Assembly: GCF_023091745.1 (NCBI RefSeq)
Contig: NC_068915.1
Span: 47,984,001 to 48,048,000, forward strand
Direction: 5' to 3'
Length of the DNA stretch: 64,000 bases
DNA from: Budorcas taxicolor
Taxonomy: Eukaryota; Chordata; Mammalia; Artiodactyla; Bovidae
Below, piece after piece: positions 22,306 to 35,249 of this stretch. Under the pieces are notes generated by a model. It had not been told where the DNA came from and did not search any database. It worked only from the letters and a program-made list of their open reading frames with translations. Numbering within the stretch: position 1 is the first letter of the stretch; every line of letters starts with the position of its first letter. The position numbers were made by a program, and so were the translations under genes.

Positions 22306-24401
22306 GATTGATACATAATCAAAAACATGAAAATAAATGACTTTTTACAGAGACATGAAACAGTGTCTTAATCCAATGCAATAAGAGCTAGGATTTTGCC
22401 TCAAATATCTGGCCATCTCAGTCTGTGATTCAGCAATATCACTTCTCATCGATGTGTTGTCCACCACTTAGCTTAACAATCATCTTGTATATGTATTGCT
22501 CATCAGTATTTGGTTTTGCACTGATAGTCCACCAAGCAACATGAATATGTCACACCTGTTTAGCTCTAATGAGCTTTACACACAACATAAAAGATGGTTT
22601 CTATATCTACCATACTCTTTCAATATCATATGACAACTACAAGTTTAATAAACTTAAATAAGTTTAAATAATTCAATTTAATTTTCTGTTTTATACCTTA
22701 CATTGTTGTCTGTATTCAAAATCTCACCTGAGAAATAATGGAGTTTTATTGCCGTTTTCTTGGTGAAACAGCATAGACTTTCCTCATTGCTTTCAACTCC
22801 TTTGTCTCTCCATTCTTCAACCCATCAAACATAGAAGAGAAATAGAGGCCCGTGGGGACAGACTATAGTGACAACTTTCAAATGTACCGTCTATGTCGCA
22901 TACATCAGTCCTTCCTCTTGGCATATACCTAGCACAGCAGTCAAAGAGCTATATAATTGCTGTTAAGCATTTAATAACAATGGCTAAAACATGCATTAAC
23001 TGCTGTCTCCTTTTGTAACACAGTGAAAGGAATTTTCATACAAGAAAGTGATATGAAGCAACTATTATTCTGTTGCTATTTCCTCTAGTAGTCACACTGA
23101 CACCGCATGGTAACAAATGAAAATATTCAGATAGTTATACTTTATTCCAAATATGGATATGTTAAAAAAACTCAAGAAGTTATTGTTATTACTATTATTT
23201 TTAATTCCAGTAAGAAAATTCTTCAGTGCAGTAAAATACAGACCTCCGTCTGTCCTTAGAGTCTCTTTTGACCACAAGAGGAAGAGTCACTCTTTGCTTG
23301 GATGAGATTGAGAGGAGAGAATTAACAAGTGTGATCCAGCCCTATTCTTTCTCTCTGGTACACTTGCTGGAGGAAAACACATGCTCCCTGCCTTACTTTC
23401 CTTAAAATTTTACAGGGGCAGGACTCCATGGAAAAGTCTTGTAAGTCCCCAGCCCCAGTTGAAACTGACTGGGCAAGTTCAATTTCAGGGTGTAGTCTGA
23501 ACAAGCCCACATGGCCAACAGACTGAAAGACAACTTCTCCAATTTAAACTTTATCAGTATTCTGTGTGCTCTTTTGATCTCCATCTGTCTAATCCCTGAG
23601 TCTCTCAATTGATTCCAACTTGAGCAGAAAAAAACAAGGATGCTGTTTATTGTTCTCCCCTCAAATTGCAACATTTATTGATGTTTCATTTATTTGAATT
23701 TTATTAATTTATATGGCTCATAAACCCCACTGAATTATGATTCAGTGTTTCACAAACACTTAATTATTTACCTCTATAGAAAAGTTATAGTTTTCATTAT
23801 ATTTGTAATAGCTTTATTAACTTTTCATTAGTTAGATGAAATTGCATTCTAATAAAATCTTAAACAATGATCATAGATAGGAAACTTAAGTGAAAACAAG
23901 CTATGGAAAATGCAGAAGAAATCAACTCAAATAACACCTAAATTGACTGGAGTATTTGTAAGGCAGAAATATAAATTGCTTTTTTATGTGTTCTAACTAG
24001 GTCCACTTCCAGGAACACAGTAGTACCAGATTTTTAGTGGAAAGATTTCCAAGTTTTTTAATCGTTGAATGTTATTGGAAATTTTCTAATTTTTCCTTAT
24101 TTTCTTAGAACAGCTTATAATCATTTTCCTGGTATTTCAGCCGTATAGACGAAGTGTCTTCTGCATAATATTTTAGGGTCAGAATTTATCTGGGTACCAG
24201 TTTCAAAGGATCTTTAATGTTTTTAATTCATTAATAAAAGAATCTTCAGGAAGTAAAATGATTTCCTTTACCTATAGTCACTATTTATTGCTCTTCCTCA
24301 AGAACAAAGGTTTAAGGTGTATATTTTGATTTCCCATTTTTCAGCTTTGTACTATATTCATTACATTTTATTTTACATTTAAACTAAACCTCGATACCAT
24401 T

Positions 24402-24421
24402 CCCCCCCCCCCCAAAAAAAA
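24402..24421. repeat. C12-A8 homopolymer junction
   Basis: Twelve C followed by eight A residues. Confidence 0.9.
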
Positions 24422-24932
24422 TCAGCAGAAAATGAGACAAAAAAAGAGGAATTTTCAGATTCCCTTCAAACCCTCTTGTATTTTTTGTCCTTCAACTATA
24501 AAGTGATACATTATCTGTAGGCCAAGTGCTTTGAGTTCATTTTCCGTTTTTGAAAATCCAAGCATGCAAATATCCCTGTGCTCTCAGAAATGCAAGCTCA
24601 ATTTAAGCTATGTCACTGAGGAACAAAGGCAATTAAATTAGCCCTCCCTGTTCTCCTTGATGCCTTTCTCCTGACCATACTATTTTACTGATAATTTTTC
24701 TCAAAAATCATGTCAATAGAGCTCAAGATCAAACTCACAGGGTACTAACCATCATAAGTGAGTACCTCATTTCACCTCTGGAAGAAAAACTCTTGGATAA
24801 GACTGACTTATTTATGTTACATTCTGATGAGAGATTTCCTCAGGAGCCCTGGTTCTCTCCATTGATGCTGATGTGTCCTCACCCCAAACTTAACTTTTTG
24901 TTTCCACTTTAAATGTCATTGAGGTGATCTTT

Positions 24933-25157
24933 GGGCTTCCCCCATGCCTCAGTGGTAAAGAGTGTTCCTGCAACGCAGGCTCCACAGTGACACTGGTTCA
25001 ATCCCTGGGTGAGGAAGATCTCCTGGAGAAGGGCGTGGCAACCCACTGCAGTATTCTTCCCTGGAGAATCCTATGGACAGAAGAACCTGGCAGGTACAGT
25101 CCATGAGTTTGCAAAGAGTCAGACACGACTAAAGCAACTGAGCATGCACACACATAC
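24933..25157 (+). mobile_element. Bov-tA-type SINE
   Basis: Head with an unusual insert ('ggctccacagtgacactgg') before the B-box-like 'ttcaatccc'. The body ends with 'gactaaagcaactgagca' and a short CA tail. Flanks 'aggtgatctt' (24922-24931) and 'aggtgacctt' (25158-25167) match at 9 of 10 positions. Confidence 0.9.
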
Positions 25158-25167
25158 AGGTGACCTT

Positions 25168-28100
25168 CACAATGAAGGCGTAGTAGCTAGAACGAATCAG
25201 CATGCTTAATATCACTTTCCATTTACTTTTGCTAATGCATATCCTTACCCAGCTTAGAAATTTAAGCTCAGAAAGAATCTCACCAAAATAATAGGTAAAA
25301 ATCGCTGTGTCATTTCATGACTAACGTGGAACCATTTGGTTAGGAATACAAATTCATAGAATGCTCTGAATGGGAAAGTTACTTAACTAGAATTTGAGAA
25401 TAGTACTCAACTTATTTAAATAATAGTAAGCAAAAAGAGAAATACAATTTTAAAATCTAGAATATTAGTCATGAATAATCTTAAAATTCTATTCTGTTTT
25501 GTACTTAAAACAATTTATAGTTCAGGTCTGTGTAGACTAATGTATACAGCCAATCTATACCAAAATGCTTCATGCATATAAGCATTTGTTGACTTACCAA
25601 CATTTTTTAGGTGACTGATATTTTTATCTTTCCTAAATATATTTATGAAATAGCTTCATGCTATTTTTTAGTCTGAGTACTTGTCTTCTCTAATGTCTAG
25701 GAAATAATGATAAAATATGGAAAATATAATCAAATATATCAAGACATACCCTTTTGTTGCAAAACCAGGCAAATGCAAAAAATTGGATATGGATATTGCT
25801 GTCATTCTGGTGGGATTTATGTATGAGATACTGGTTATTGTTCTCATATGGCTTTATGTGATTTTTTTTAAAGAATAACAGGTGTAGTGTATTGGATAAT
25901 AATAGAAAGCCATAGTTAATATTGAGAATCCATATTCATAAAGTGAAAAAAAATATGAGTCAAATTTTAAACATTGCTTTGAGTTGGATCAAGAAATGCT
26001 GAAATGTTTAACTGTCACTTTTTTAACCTTTCTGAGCCAACCCATGCAAAAGAGCAGGAAGAAATGTCAACCTAGAGACACTGTCCATCAGTCTGTGGCA
26101 TAGTACAAGTATCTGGTAAACACAGAGTCCCATGGGGACTCACTTCAGGCACTGACATTTTATATTTTTGCACTTATGTGAAAGATAAAATGTTAAACTC
26201 ATGCAAGTATCTGTATATTCCTTACAAAGGCCTAAATTACTTGGGAAATGATGAAGCTGAATGACCAAGAGAGCAGGAATAAGTATTTAATGATTTTTCT
26301 GCACAGACTCACACTGCAGTACTGGACCTCTTACCAGTTTCTTGCTCAAAGGGGCTACTCCCAGTGATGCCTGGAATGGCTGACAGTTCTGCTAACTGTA
26401 CAAAGTTGGAGGAGGAACATAGCAAAATTCTTCCGCCCTGTCTTCTGAACAGGTCATTCTTTCAAGCAGCAGCTTTAGCAATTCACTTCAATTTTGAGGA
26501 AATGAGTTTTTGTTACATGACTACTCTGTTCTCAGAAATACGTTTGGCTTGTCAATAGGAAAAGTCCATTTTGGGGTTCAATCAATGTGTAAAGGAGATT
26601 TTTCAGTCACAGGAGATTCTTACCTTTCAATAGAGCTACTTTCCCACCTCTCCTTTCCCAGGCAAGTCCCAGCCTCTCTTTTACAGTTGTATTGTTTGAA
26701 AACCATTACCCCTCAGTAATGGTATGAGGATTGTGATCTAAAACTTGTCTGTAACTATTTCAAAGTGCTAATGCTAGTGATAATATCCCCTCAGTGACTA
26801 AAGGAACACCAACTGAATTGAGATGTTCTCTTGTTAATGGAAAAAAAAAAACACAACTCTGCAGCTTCAGGGAGAGTGAGCAACAATGACATTTACAATG
26901 GTGAGAACAGCAGGGAGCTCTCTGTACATACTGGTTAAAAGAATAATGTCTTGGTTATATTGGGGATGAGTTTCTATTAAGAGGTGATTTGGGTCTCTAT
27001 ACTGTAGGTTTTTGGGCTCTCAAGAGGAATTAAGATGCCTCCCTGGAAAACCTGGGTACCATTAGATAAAGGATATTTAAATGGCCTGGGGTGCAAATAT
27101 GACACATTTCCTAATATGTCAGAACAGAGTCAGAATTTGACATTAACTTCCAAATGGAAGCTAATTCAGAAATCCATTTTTTAATCAACTTGGCTATTTC
27201 CATATATCTGTTTTTATATTTTTTGCCTGTTACCATAATTAAAGGTCATTTTGACAAGGGTGCTATTTGGGGTTTTCATTTCTAGTCCATGTCTGTGCTT
27301 TTGTGTTTTCTGTCTTTTTAATTTCAATTGTAATCTGAATTAGATATGAGAATAATAGTTATACTGGGTTTTGCCTTATACATTATTGGAATTCAGGAAA
27401 TGGAGATGGTTTCCTACAATTATATGATTCATATCCTTCCTGTAATTAATTGTAATCTCATGACTACAATAGTAATTTATTTGACTATAGATCAAAAGTC
27501 AGTATTCTGGAAGGATCAGATCTCTTGCTAGAGTGGCATCAATGCTTTAAGTATTCAGTGAATATTAATTGATGGTAATAAAGATATTAATGAATGGTAA
27601 GAGATGATAATTGCTAAAGGTAAGCAGATCATATCTTTTAACTTAAATTTTATATTATAACATAATAATAATTGATAGGCTACTGTTATCTGCTAGAGGA
27701 GGGAAAAAGTCCTCCTTACCCAACTCCTTTTAAAAAAGTATGTTTATTCTCAGACACAGAGAGTCATCTAAAAATTAAAATATATCCCTTAGTGAAAAAT
27801 CCCTTCCTACAATTTTTACCAGTTTAATTTTGTAACAAATCTGCTTTTAAATTGCACTGTCAAGAGGGTAAATTTCTGTACATACATTTAAGTGGTAGCA
27901 TTAAGTTCAATAACCATTCTTTTAAAATGTATGGTTAACTAGACTTGCACCAACTGTCTAATTTCAAAAAAGTATATAGGTAAACTTTCTCATTTATATT
28001 TATGACGTCTCAAAAAAATAAATGCTGTTATAAGACTCACAATAGCTATGTTGTAGATTTATAGTGTATGCATATATCTTTCAGAATGCAGAATTCTTGC

Positions 28101-28709
28101 ACAGTATCATATGTGCTTTGGGTATGCATCAAAAAGAATTTCCAAATTTTATATTGGCATGTGGAAGAAGAGGGTGAATTATCAGTGATATTGAGATATT
28201 AATTATTCAGTTTTACTTCCATGTGTTATGAATAACGTATATGACAGTCAACAGTAGAACAGGTTCCCATCAGCATGAAATAGTCTATAAACATATACAG
28301 GAACACCAGGATACTCCTGACGTAATTAACTGGTCTTGGTCTTAGTATGAAGACTTCATTGTCATCAAGATTGGTAGGACAGGTCTGTTTTCCTATGCCT
28401 TTGGTGTTGGCCCAGCAGATAGCATGAGATGGAGTAAAGTTAATAAGGCAAAAGTGGATTAATTCTATTGATAGAGAGAGTTTAGAATAGTTTTGAACTA
28501 TGATCTATGGCAAAGTGTGGTAGAAAAAAATAACTCCCTCATTGTTCTTTTTTTCTCTCTTAGCTTATTTTTTAAAAAAATATGTTCTTTACTTTTACCA
28601 GTAAATATTTGCCAGCATTTACTTAGTGTCAGAACCTAAGACAGTGCTTATTACAAGATCAGATTCTGGGGCAATTCAGAGTCTTTTCCAAACCAAGTCC
28701 TAGTATCCA
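25168..28709. other. 3.5 kb without recognised gene or repeat
   Basis: AT-rich unique sequence. I found no exon-like frame, RNA gene or young transposon. The largest frames (60-70 codons at 26364-26719 and 27346-27531) carry no signature. Confidence 0.5.
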
Positions 28710-28856
28710 GGAAGCTTTATTTCTTTAATTTCTCTACTGGAAGAAATTGTGAAAATAACACCTAAACTAATAGGTTGATATGAGGACTAAATGAAATAAA
28801 TGAAATAATTTTTCTTGAGGAAAAATGCTGATTACAATTATTATTGGTATTGTTGT
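28710..28856 (+). repeat. MIR SINE, 3' half
   Basis: 'aataacacctaaactaatag', then 'gatatgaggactaaatgaaa', then an 'attacaattattattggtat' tail, in MIR order. Confidence 0.6.
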
Positions 28857-29242
28857 TAAAGAAGCACCTTAATTTTTATATGGTATGCCAGGTACAATGA
28901 GAACAACTGAGGATAAAATAGTATTTGAAAGCAATAAAAAAAAAGCACAATTGGGAATTAAAAAATAAACTCAAAATGAAGTAAAAGTGAATTAAAATGT
29001 GTTGAAATTTTATGAATATATGGTGAAACAAGCTATTTTTTCTGCATTGGCTAGTTGGCATGAGCATCATAAAAATGATTAAGGAGAAAGTTCAAGCTTC
29101 TTGCAAAGAGGGCACAAAGAAGTTTATGACTCCCTCCTCAAAACTCAACTCTTGGAAAATTAAAGACAGGAGGGGAACATGGCCTTTAAGAACCAGTTGA
29201 TCAAACAAACAATAACAATAAAATATGAATAACCAACCAATA
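28857..29242. other. Unannotated stretch
   Basis: No family recognised. Confidence 0.5.
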
Positions 29243-29254
29243 AGGTTGGTTACT
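29243..29254 (+). mobile_element. 5' tip of the SINE split by the LTR
   Basis: The dozen bases before the LTR, joined to those after it, restore a Bov-tA head start ('ggttact' then 'cagacagtaaagaatctg'). The LTR therefore landed about 10 bases into a SINE. Confidence 0.55.
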
Positions 29255-29656
29255 TGTTGGGAGCCAGCGTGAGGAACTCCGCCCATGGCAAAGGTCATGA
29301 GGAAGGAAGCTTGGCATGTGCAAAGGTGTGATCAAGCCTCAGGAAACCCCCTGTTCCCGAGCATCTACCCCCAAAACCAGAGTACTTTACGGGGAGCTCT
29401 CCCCCATAACCATTTCTCTCAGAGAAGGAGTTACCTTGCAGCTCCAGTTAATAAAAATTCCTGAGCGTGACAAGAGTGTTTCAACTTACGAACTCTGAAG
29501 GTTCTCTGGCCTGCCTGATCAGGCTCGTCCGGCCGCATGTGATCGTTTACAGCCTCCCAACTGTGAGAGGTACGGGATGTTTTAAAACTTTAAATACAGA
29601 CTCTTTTGAGAAGTTAGAAGATCATTAGTATAGTATGGTAGGTTGACTAGGAATTA

Positions 29657-30140
29657 TATTGGTGAAGGGTTTTTTCATTTGTCGTGCCAATAATTACTAC
29701 TAATTCCCTGCCCTGGGTGTGACAAGGATGTCTTAGGTCAAACCTCTCTGCTGACAGACTAGCTTGTGTGACAACCTCTCAACCATAAACAGCACAGAGA
29801 GTTTGGAGTATTAGCATAGGGCTTTTTTCATTGATGAGTCAATAATTGCCATCAGGCCTCCATATCCTTAGGCACCTGGGAATATATTAATCAATGTATT
29901 TGGAGTATAGAAAAGGAAATATAGTAGTTTTTGATGTTATCAATACTAGACTTTATGAGTTAATGAATTTTCTCTTTTATTATAGACCACTGTACTTTGT
30001 TATAAATCACTGTGTCCTTGCTATGCAAAAATGTAACTTTATCACTGTCTTAAGACAAAATAGATCTTAAGGGGAACATTGGTGAAGGGTTTACATTTGT
30101 TGAGCCAATATTTGCTGTTAAATCTCCATATTCCTGCCCT
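29657..30140 (+). repeat. Three degenerate internal repeats in the LTR U3
   Basis: A unit of about 50 bases, built around 'ttggtgaagggt', 'catttgttgagccaata' and an 'attgct...tcc' end, appears at 29657-29714, 29819-29870 and 30078-30140. Copies 1 and 3 both end in 'cctgccct'. The spacings of about 160 and 260 bases are unequal. Confidence 0.75.
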
Positions 30141-30504
30141 TATAATGAATATAACTAGCATATAGGAGAAATAAGTATTAACCTTTAAGATTAATCATGT
30201 TAAACCTTAGGTTAAGTAAATTCCTTTCTTGATTGTAACTCACTACACCCTCACCCTATAGGAATGCAACTTTATTTGGAGGGTGGTGCCTGATTTAAGA
30301 AAAAATCACCCCTGGAAAAATAAGTTTTCTGGTTAACTGACCGGTATCATAAAGGGCCATAAAATGTCAGCAGACCTCATGGCCAAAAGATGATGAAACT
30401 CATAAGACCTTCATATAATTTTATATGAAGCACCTGATTGTGACAAGGGTCAGGTCTGCTGACCCCTGTTTGACTCTGTATTCATCCTTACATATAACAA
30501 AAGG

Positions 30505-30529
30505 TATATAAACAAACCTGAAAAATAAA
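30505..30529 (+). promoter_or_regulatory. LTR core promoter and poly(A) signal
   Basis: TATATAAA at 30505-30512 and AATAAA at 30524-30529 inside the solo LTR. In betaretrovirus-like LTRs both signals lie close together at the U3/R border. Whether this copy still drives transcription cannot be read from sequence. Confidence 0.7.
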
Positions 30530-30913
30530 GAAATTGGATCAGTTTCTGGAAAGGCTGATTCCCCCGTGTTGTTTCTTTCTCACTCCCCGTTTTCCTGGCT
30601 GAATTCCCATCTGAAATGTGGGTACTCACCAAGCCTGCTAATTCTGCCTGGGCTTCTGAGATTGGACCGGGGAGGCCTCAGTGCCTCCTCTCTTTTGGGA
30701 GAATGGAAAGACGCCTGTAGCCTACATAGGTGGTGATTGGTATTCCATGTAAACCAGTTATTCAGCCTCTTTTCTCCACTAATTCTTCTACTACGCTATC
30801 TGTTTCTAATCTCCCTCTATATCTGTAATTAAATAAGTTTTTTCCAGGACGCCGACTCCGTCCCCACCTTTGAATTACCCTGGATCCACCGGGGCTGGAC
30901 CCCGTCAGTTACT

Positions 30914-31440
30914 CAGACAGTAAAGAATCTGCCTGCAATAGGGGAGATCTGGGATAGCTCAGTTGGTAAAGAATCTGCCTGCAATGTAGGAGACCCCAGT
31001 TTGATTCTTGGGTCAGGAAGATCCCCTGGAGAAGGGATAGACTACCCACTCCAGTATTCTTGGGCTTCCCTTGTGGCTCTGGTAAAGAATCCACCTGCAA
31101 TGTGGAAGACCTGGGTTCAATCCCTGGGTTGGGAAGATCCCCTGGAGAAAAGAACGGCTACTCACTCCAGTATTCTGACTACCCACTCCAGTATTCTGGC
31201 ATAGAGAATTCCATGGACTGCATAGTAAATGGGGTCACAAAGAGTTGGACACTACTAAATGACTTTCACTCACTCAGTTTCAATCACTGAGTCAGGAAGA
31301 TCCCCTAGTGAAGTAAATGGCAACCCAATTCAGTATTCTTGCCTGGAGAATCCCATGGACTGATGAGCCTGGTGGGCTATGGTCCATGGAGTCACAAAGA
31401 GTCAGACTCCACTGAGCGACCAGCTCTTTCACTTTCTTTC
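30914..31440 (+). mobile_element. Compound Bov-tA SINE cluster
   Basis: Three tRNA-type heads occur in a row (about 30914-30955, 30956-31060 and 31068-31120). The first is cut off before its body and the second keeps a short body. A full body follows to about 31275, and a second body without a head runs at about 31285-31430. A 21-bp duplication at 31156-31197 lies inside the first full body. The arrangement needs at least two dimerisation or insertion events. Confidence 0.8.
31156..31197 (+). repeat. 21-bp tandem duplication inside a SINE body
   Basis: Units 31156-31176 and 31177-31197, both ending 'actccagtattct', differ at two positions. Confidence 0.9.
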
Positions 31441-32224
31441 AACCAAACAACAACACAGTTAAAACAATCATAAAATGACTGAGTATTGTCTTAGACTGGG
31501 CTGTTTAGGCATGTGTGACTGCAGTCTGGGAAAAAAGATAGTTGAAGCCTGCAGGGAGAAGATAGCTTCAAGAAATGTTCCAGGTTTTGTTCCCACCTTA
31601 GCCCCTGGTAGTCTTATTTCTTTAGAACAAAACTCCACAACTATTGCCTAAGTCATATGCAGTAGTTTCCTCAGGTTATTTCCATGCATTGAAAAGTCTG
31701 GAGTTGACCAAAAACGGGTAAAAATGTAGTACCCCTTGGGCATTATTGTTTCAATCTGACCATAAGATTTTCTTCATGGCCTGATAGAAAATGGGAATAA
31801 TTAAACTGGCTAAAATTATCACCAAAAAAAAAGGAGATCTGACTTTGAAGCCTTATTCAGTCCATATCTGCAGACCATATCTGACAACCTGAAGGTAATT
31901 TAAATCCACAGAACCAGAAACTAGATATTTGAAGAAGACAAACACCATGAAAGCAACTGGCCCACAGAAAGTAAAGTAAAATTATTAAAAGAGATGTAAA
32001 CATTTTTAAAGAAAACAAAGATACTGGCAGTAAAAATAAATAATTTGAGATATATATATATATGTAATAATTGAAATATAAACAACATAGACAGATCTCA
32101 TAATAGGTAGGATACAGTAAGGAAGAAATTAGTGCATTAGAATCTCAGATTGAAGAATTTCCAGGTGACTTGAGGAAATGATAGAGTTGGAAAATATATA
32201 AGGAAGCCTAAGATAAGATCAAAC
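31441..32224. other. Unannotated stretch
   Basis: No certain family. From about 31800 the A-rich sequence may be the start of the old L1 that follows. Confidence 0.4.
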
Positions 32225-33665
32225 TAAGAAAATTAATGGCATTTTTATATATCAGAGATAAATAACTAAGACATAATATAAGGTTCTATTAATAAAAAGA
32301 GTGTTGTTTGGTTGGGGGCATTGATTAAAGGACTTAGAGACAGAACCATAGGTACAGGGGCATGTGAAAGTGAAAGTGTTAGTTATTAAGTCACGTCTGA
32401 CTCTTTGTGACCCATGGACTGTAGCCCACCAGGTTCCTCTGTATATGTAATTCTCCAGGCAAGAATACTGGAGTGGGTTGCCATGCCCTCCTCCAGGGGA
32501 TATTCTTGACCCAGGGTTTGAACCTGGGTCTTCCACAGATTCTTTACCATTTGAGCCATAGGAAGCATAAAATAACAAAAACATGTTGCTGCAAATTATA
32601 GGGGTGAGGGCAGGTTATTCAGTCTATAAGAACTGGCTCACAATATGAATGAAAAACACTAAAACTCTATCTTTACATAACACCAAGTAGCTCCTATTGA
32701 ATTAATTATCTAAAAGTGAAAGAGAAAACTATAAAGTTAGTAGAAGAAAATGTGAAAACTATTTCTTCCCTAGGGAGAAGGAATTCTTATGAAAAAATTC
32801 TCACCAATAAAGCTTTTTATAAAGATTCATTGAATCACATCACCAATAACTTTTGCCAGTGAATAATACTATAGACAGAATTATTAGAGTGCCCAAATGG
32901 GAGACACTATTTCCATCTCCAAAATTCAGTTATTGAATATCCCTTCCTGCAAAATTAAGGAGATCTTGTCAATGAAAAACAATTATACAGCAGTTCCAAG
33001 GAACATATGAGGGGTTGTAAACTGCAATTTACAGAAGAGAAATACTAAAGTACTAATATGATATGAAGAGATGCACAATATCTTTGCAAATGCAAGTAAC
33101 AATGAGATATCAGCTTATACCTATTTCTCTTGCAAAAGGAACTATTCTAAGTTATGTGGGTGATTGTTATAACAACTCTAAAGCATGGGTGGTGACTCTG
33201 TATATTATGATATCTATTCTACACAGCAACCTGCCAGGACACTATCAAATTGCTCTAATGCATATATTTTATCCTAGCAGTTCTGCTCCTAGGAATTCAT
33301 AATGTAGAACTGCTTACATGCATTCAGAAAGGGTCATTTAGTAGGATGTATAATACTATGCCATGAGTGATAATGAAGAATTACAGGCAATTGAAGTCCC
33401 CATCACTTGAAAAGTAGATGGAAGTAATGGAGTGGATGCACATCATACTGCAGAAGAAGGAATACACACATAACAGAGCATGGACGGATCTTACACATAT
33501 AGCTCTGAATTAAGTACACACATACGTAAATGAGTTACAAACCACGATATCACTTATGCACATTTTAAATGGCATAATCAATATGTATTTTAAAAGAACA
33601 CTAAACAAAGATGCATAATAAACATATTAGAAATTTTGCCTCTGGGGAGGAATGGAGAAAAATGT
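32225..33665 (+). mobile_element. Degraded old mammalian L1 (L1M-like), 3' part
   Basis: A worn series of L1 ORF2-end landmarks: 'aattaatggcatttttatat' near 32233, 'aaaattctcaccaataaagc', 'aatgagatatcagcttatac', 'gcagttctgctcctaggaat', and a 'cggatcttacacatatagc' block near 33485. Stops are numerous and nothing is translatable. It is interrupted by a minus-strand Bov-tA. The exact subfamily and the left boundary are uncertain. Confidence 0.55.
32362..32570 (-). mobile_element. Bov-tA SINE nested in old L1
   Basis: Antisense body ('gactctttgtgacccatgga' onward) and head, which has a shortened tRNA part ('ttccacagattctttaccat'). No clear target duplication. Confidence 0.88.
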
Positions 33666-33795
33666 CCAGGAAATAAAGGAATACAGCAAAGAAGGGATGA
33701 AGGTAAGGAGGTAAAGAGGGAAGGAGAGATGCAAGGAGGAAGAAAGGGACTAATGAGAGGAGAGTGAGAAGGAGGTCAGAGCAAAAGAGAGGAAA
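33645..33795 (+). repeat. Purine-rich tract
   Basis: About 150 bases of nearly pure A/G with GGAAGG and GGAGG motifs. Confidence 0.75.
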
Positions 33796-35249
33796 TTCAA
33801 ATGGACCAATAATGATAACGTATCATGAGCAGTATAATTAATTCATTCCAAAAAAAGGGACCAGTAATTTGTAGAAGAACATCTCTCTCACCAAGGAAAG
33901 ATGCATATATATATACAAATACATGTTCCCCTTTGTACAAATACATCTCAGAGTTATGCACAGTTAAACAAATACAGTAGAAAAAAAAGATGGAAATCAT
34001 GAAATCCATAACTCAAAACCTCTGGTATAATTTGTACATCTAATATCATAGTGTGACAGATATGGCATTCATTAATCAAATCATTTATGCCATAATTGTT
34101 GTTTTTTTAAAAGGAAAAAAAATAACTTTAATCATTTATGCTCTTGAAAAGGAGTAACACTTCAGGGTTTATGGCAGTGACTGAGGTTTGTATGTCTATT
34201 GCCCAGGGTATGGTATGACTCCTCCCAGGCCCCTTTGTGCATGGTGCTGGTGACAGAACCAAAGTCAAACAAGATTGTAGCTGCATCTTCAAAGGTACAG
34301 AACTGTTTCCAGCTCTTAGAACTGGGACCACAGTCAGAGAGTCTTTGATCTCAATGAAGCAGCTTTTGGCTGAATTTTATCTTGTTGGTTTCCTATTTCA
34401 TGATCTGCAAAGAATATACTCGTAAATAATCCATCAAATTTAAAATTTCTGCTCTTTGAGAAATGCTAGTAAGAATGAAAGTACAACTCATACATCAAAA
34501 GAGTATTTGGGGGTCAAGAACCTGGCTCTGCATGGCTCCTGTCAGGCACCTGGTCTCCTTAGGACCCACTGGGGCATCAGCTTTGGGACATTGTGGGGTT
34601 CATGCTGACAAGAGTCTGGTCTCCTCAGGACTTGCAGGGAGGTGGTGACACTGAAGGAAAAGATGAATTCAACCATTCAGATGGATTTCTTATGCATCAT
34701 TACCTCCTCAGAGATTGCTTCCTTGACTATTATGCCTAAAATTTCTGCTGAAAAATCAACTGATGGCCTTATTCCTTGAGGCCTCTACCTCCAGCTTCTA
34801 GGACTATGCCCCCTGGTGAGCCATTGCCTACCCCTGCCTCCCCAGGAAACCTTCCGATATGTGTAGGAGGCTCCTCTGAGAGGGAGACACTCTTTCATCC
34901 AGATAATGAACAAAGTGGGATCAGATGGCCTCTGCTGGGAAGGTGCCACAGAAACTAGGGACAGATCAAAGCAGAAGAGGAACAACATCTGCTGCAACTA
35001 AAGCAAGGAAGAGTTTCTGCTGAGTCGAAGCTCTCTGTTGTGTTCTTATGTACTGGATTTTGGAACTCAAGTCAAGGCCCTTTCATTTCAGGTGAAATTC
35101 CTCTTGGTAGATTGGACCTAAGCTGGTCAGCAGACAGGATTACCACCTTACTCAGTCTTGCTCATCAGAGGAAAAACAAAAAATCAAACAAAATCTCAAC
35201 ACAAATCTTACCCTATATGAAGCTTAAAAAACCACTGGACCAAACTTAG
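33796..35249. other. Unassigned stretch ahead of the L1
   Basis: 34130-35030 is more GC-rich than its surroundings and has short frames on both strands (60-70 codons) without a signature. It may include L1 5' untranslated sequence or an old LTR. I cannot prove either. Confidence 0.35.

Larger units (their letters stand above)
21898..24932. other. 3 kb without recognised gene or young repeat
   Basis: AT-rich unique sequence with a TTA-rich low-complexity patch at 22220-22305 and a C12/A8 junction at 24402-24421. Overlapping minus-strand frames at 23322-23674 lack a recognisable family. Confidence 0.5.
29255..30907 (+). mobile_element. Solo LTR of a class II (BTLTR1-like) endogenous retrovirus
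   Basis: The element starts TGTTGGG and ends CCCGTCA. It is flanked by a perfect 6-bp duplication 'gttact' at 29249-29254 and 30908-30913, the size made by betaretrovirus-like (ERVK-class) integrases. At 1,653 bp it is long for an LTR, and its sequence matches my memory of the bovine BTLTR1 family. TATA-like and AATAAA signals lie only about 20 bases apart, which fits the short-R organisation of betaretroviruses: U3 is about 1.25 kb and U5 about 0.35 kb. There is no internal region, primer-binding site or gag/pol/env on either side, so the provirus has been reduced to one LTR by recombination between its two LTRs. Orientation is given by the TATA/poly(A) order. It encodes nothing intact. Confidence 0.92.

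Noticed and set aside
29255..30907. A complete provirus or a retroviral gene
   Set aside because: One LTR only, with direct target duplications on both sides and no internal sequence. No reading frame of retroviral type inside.
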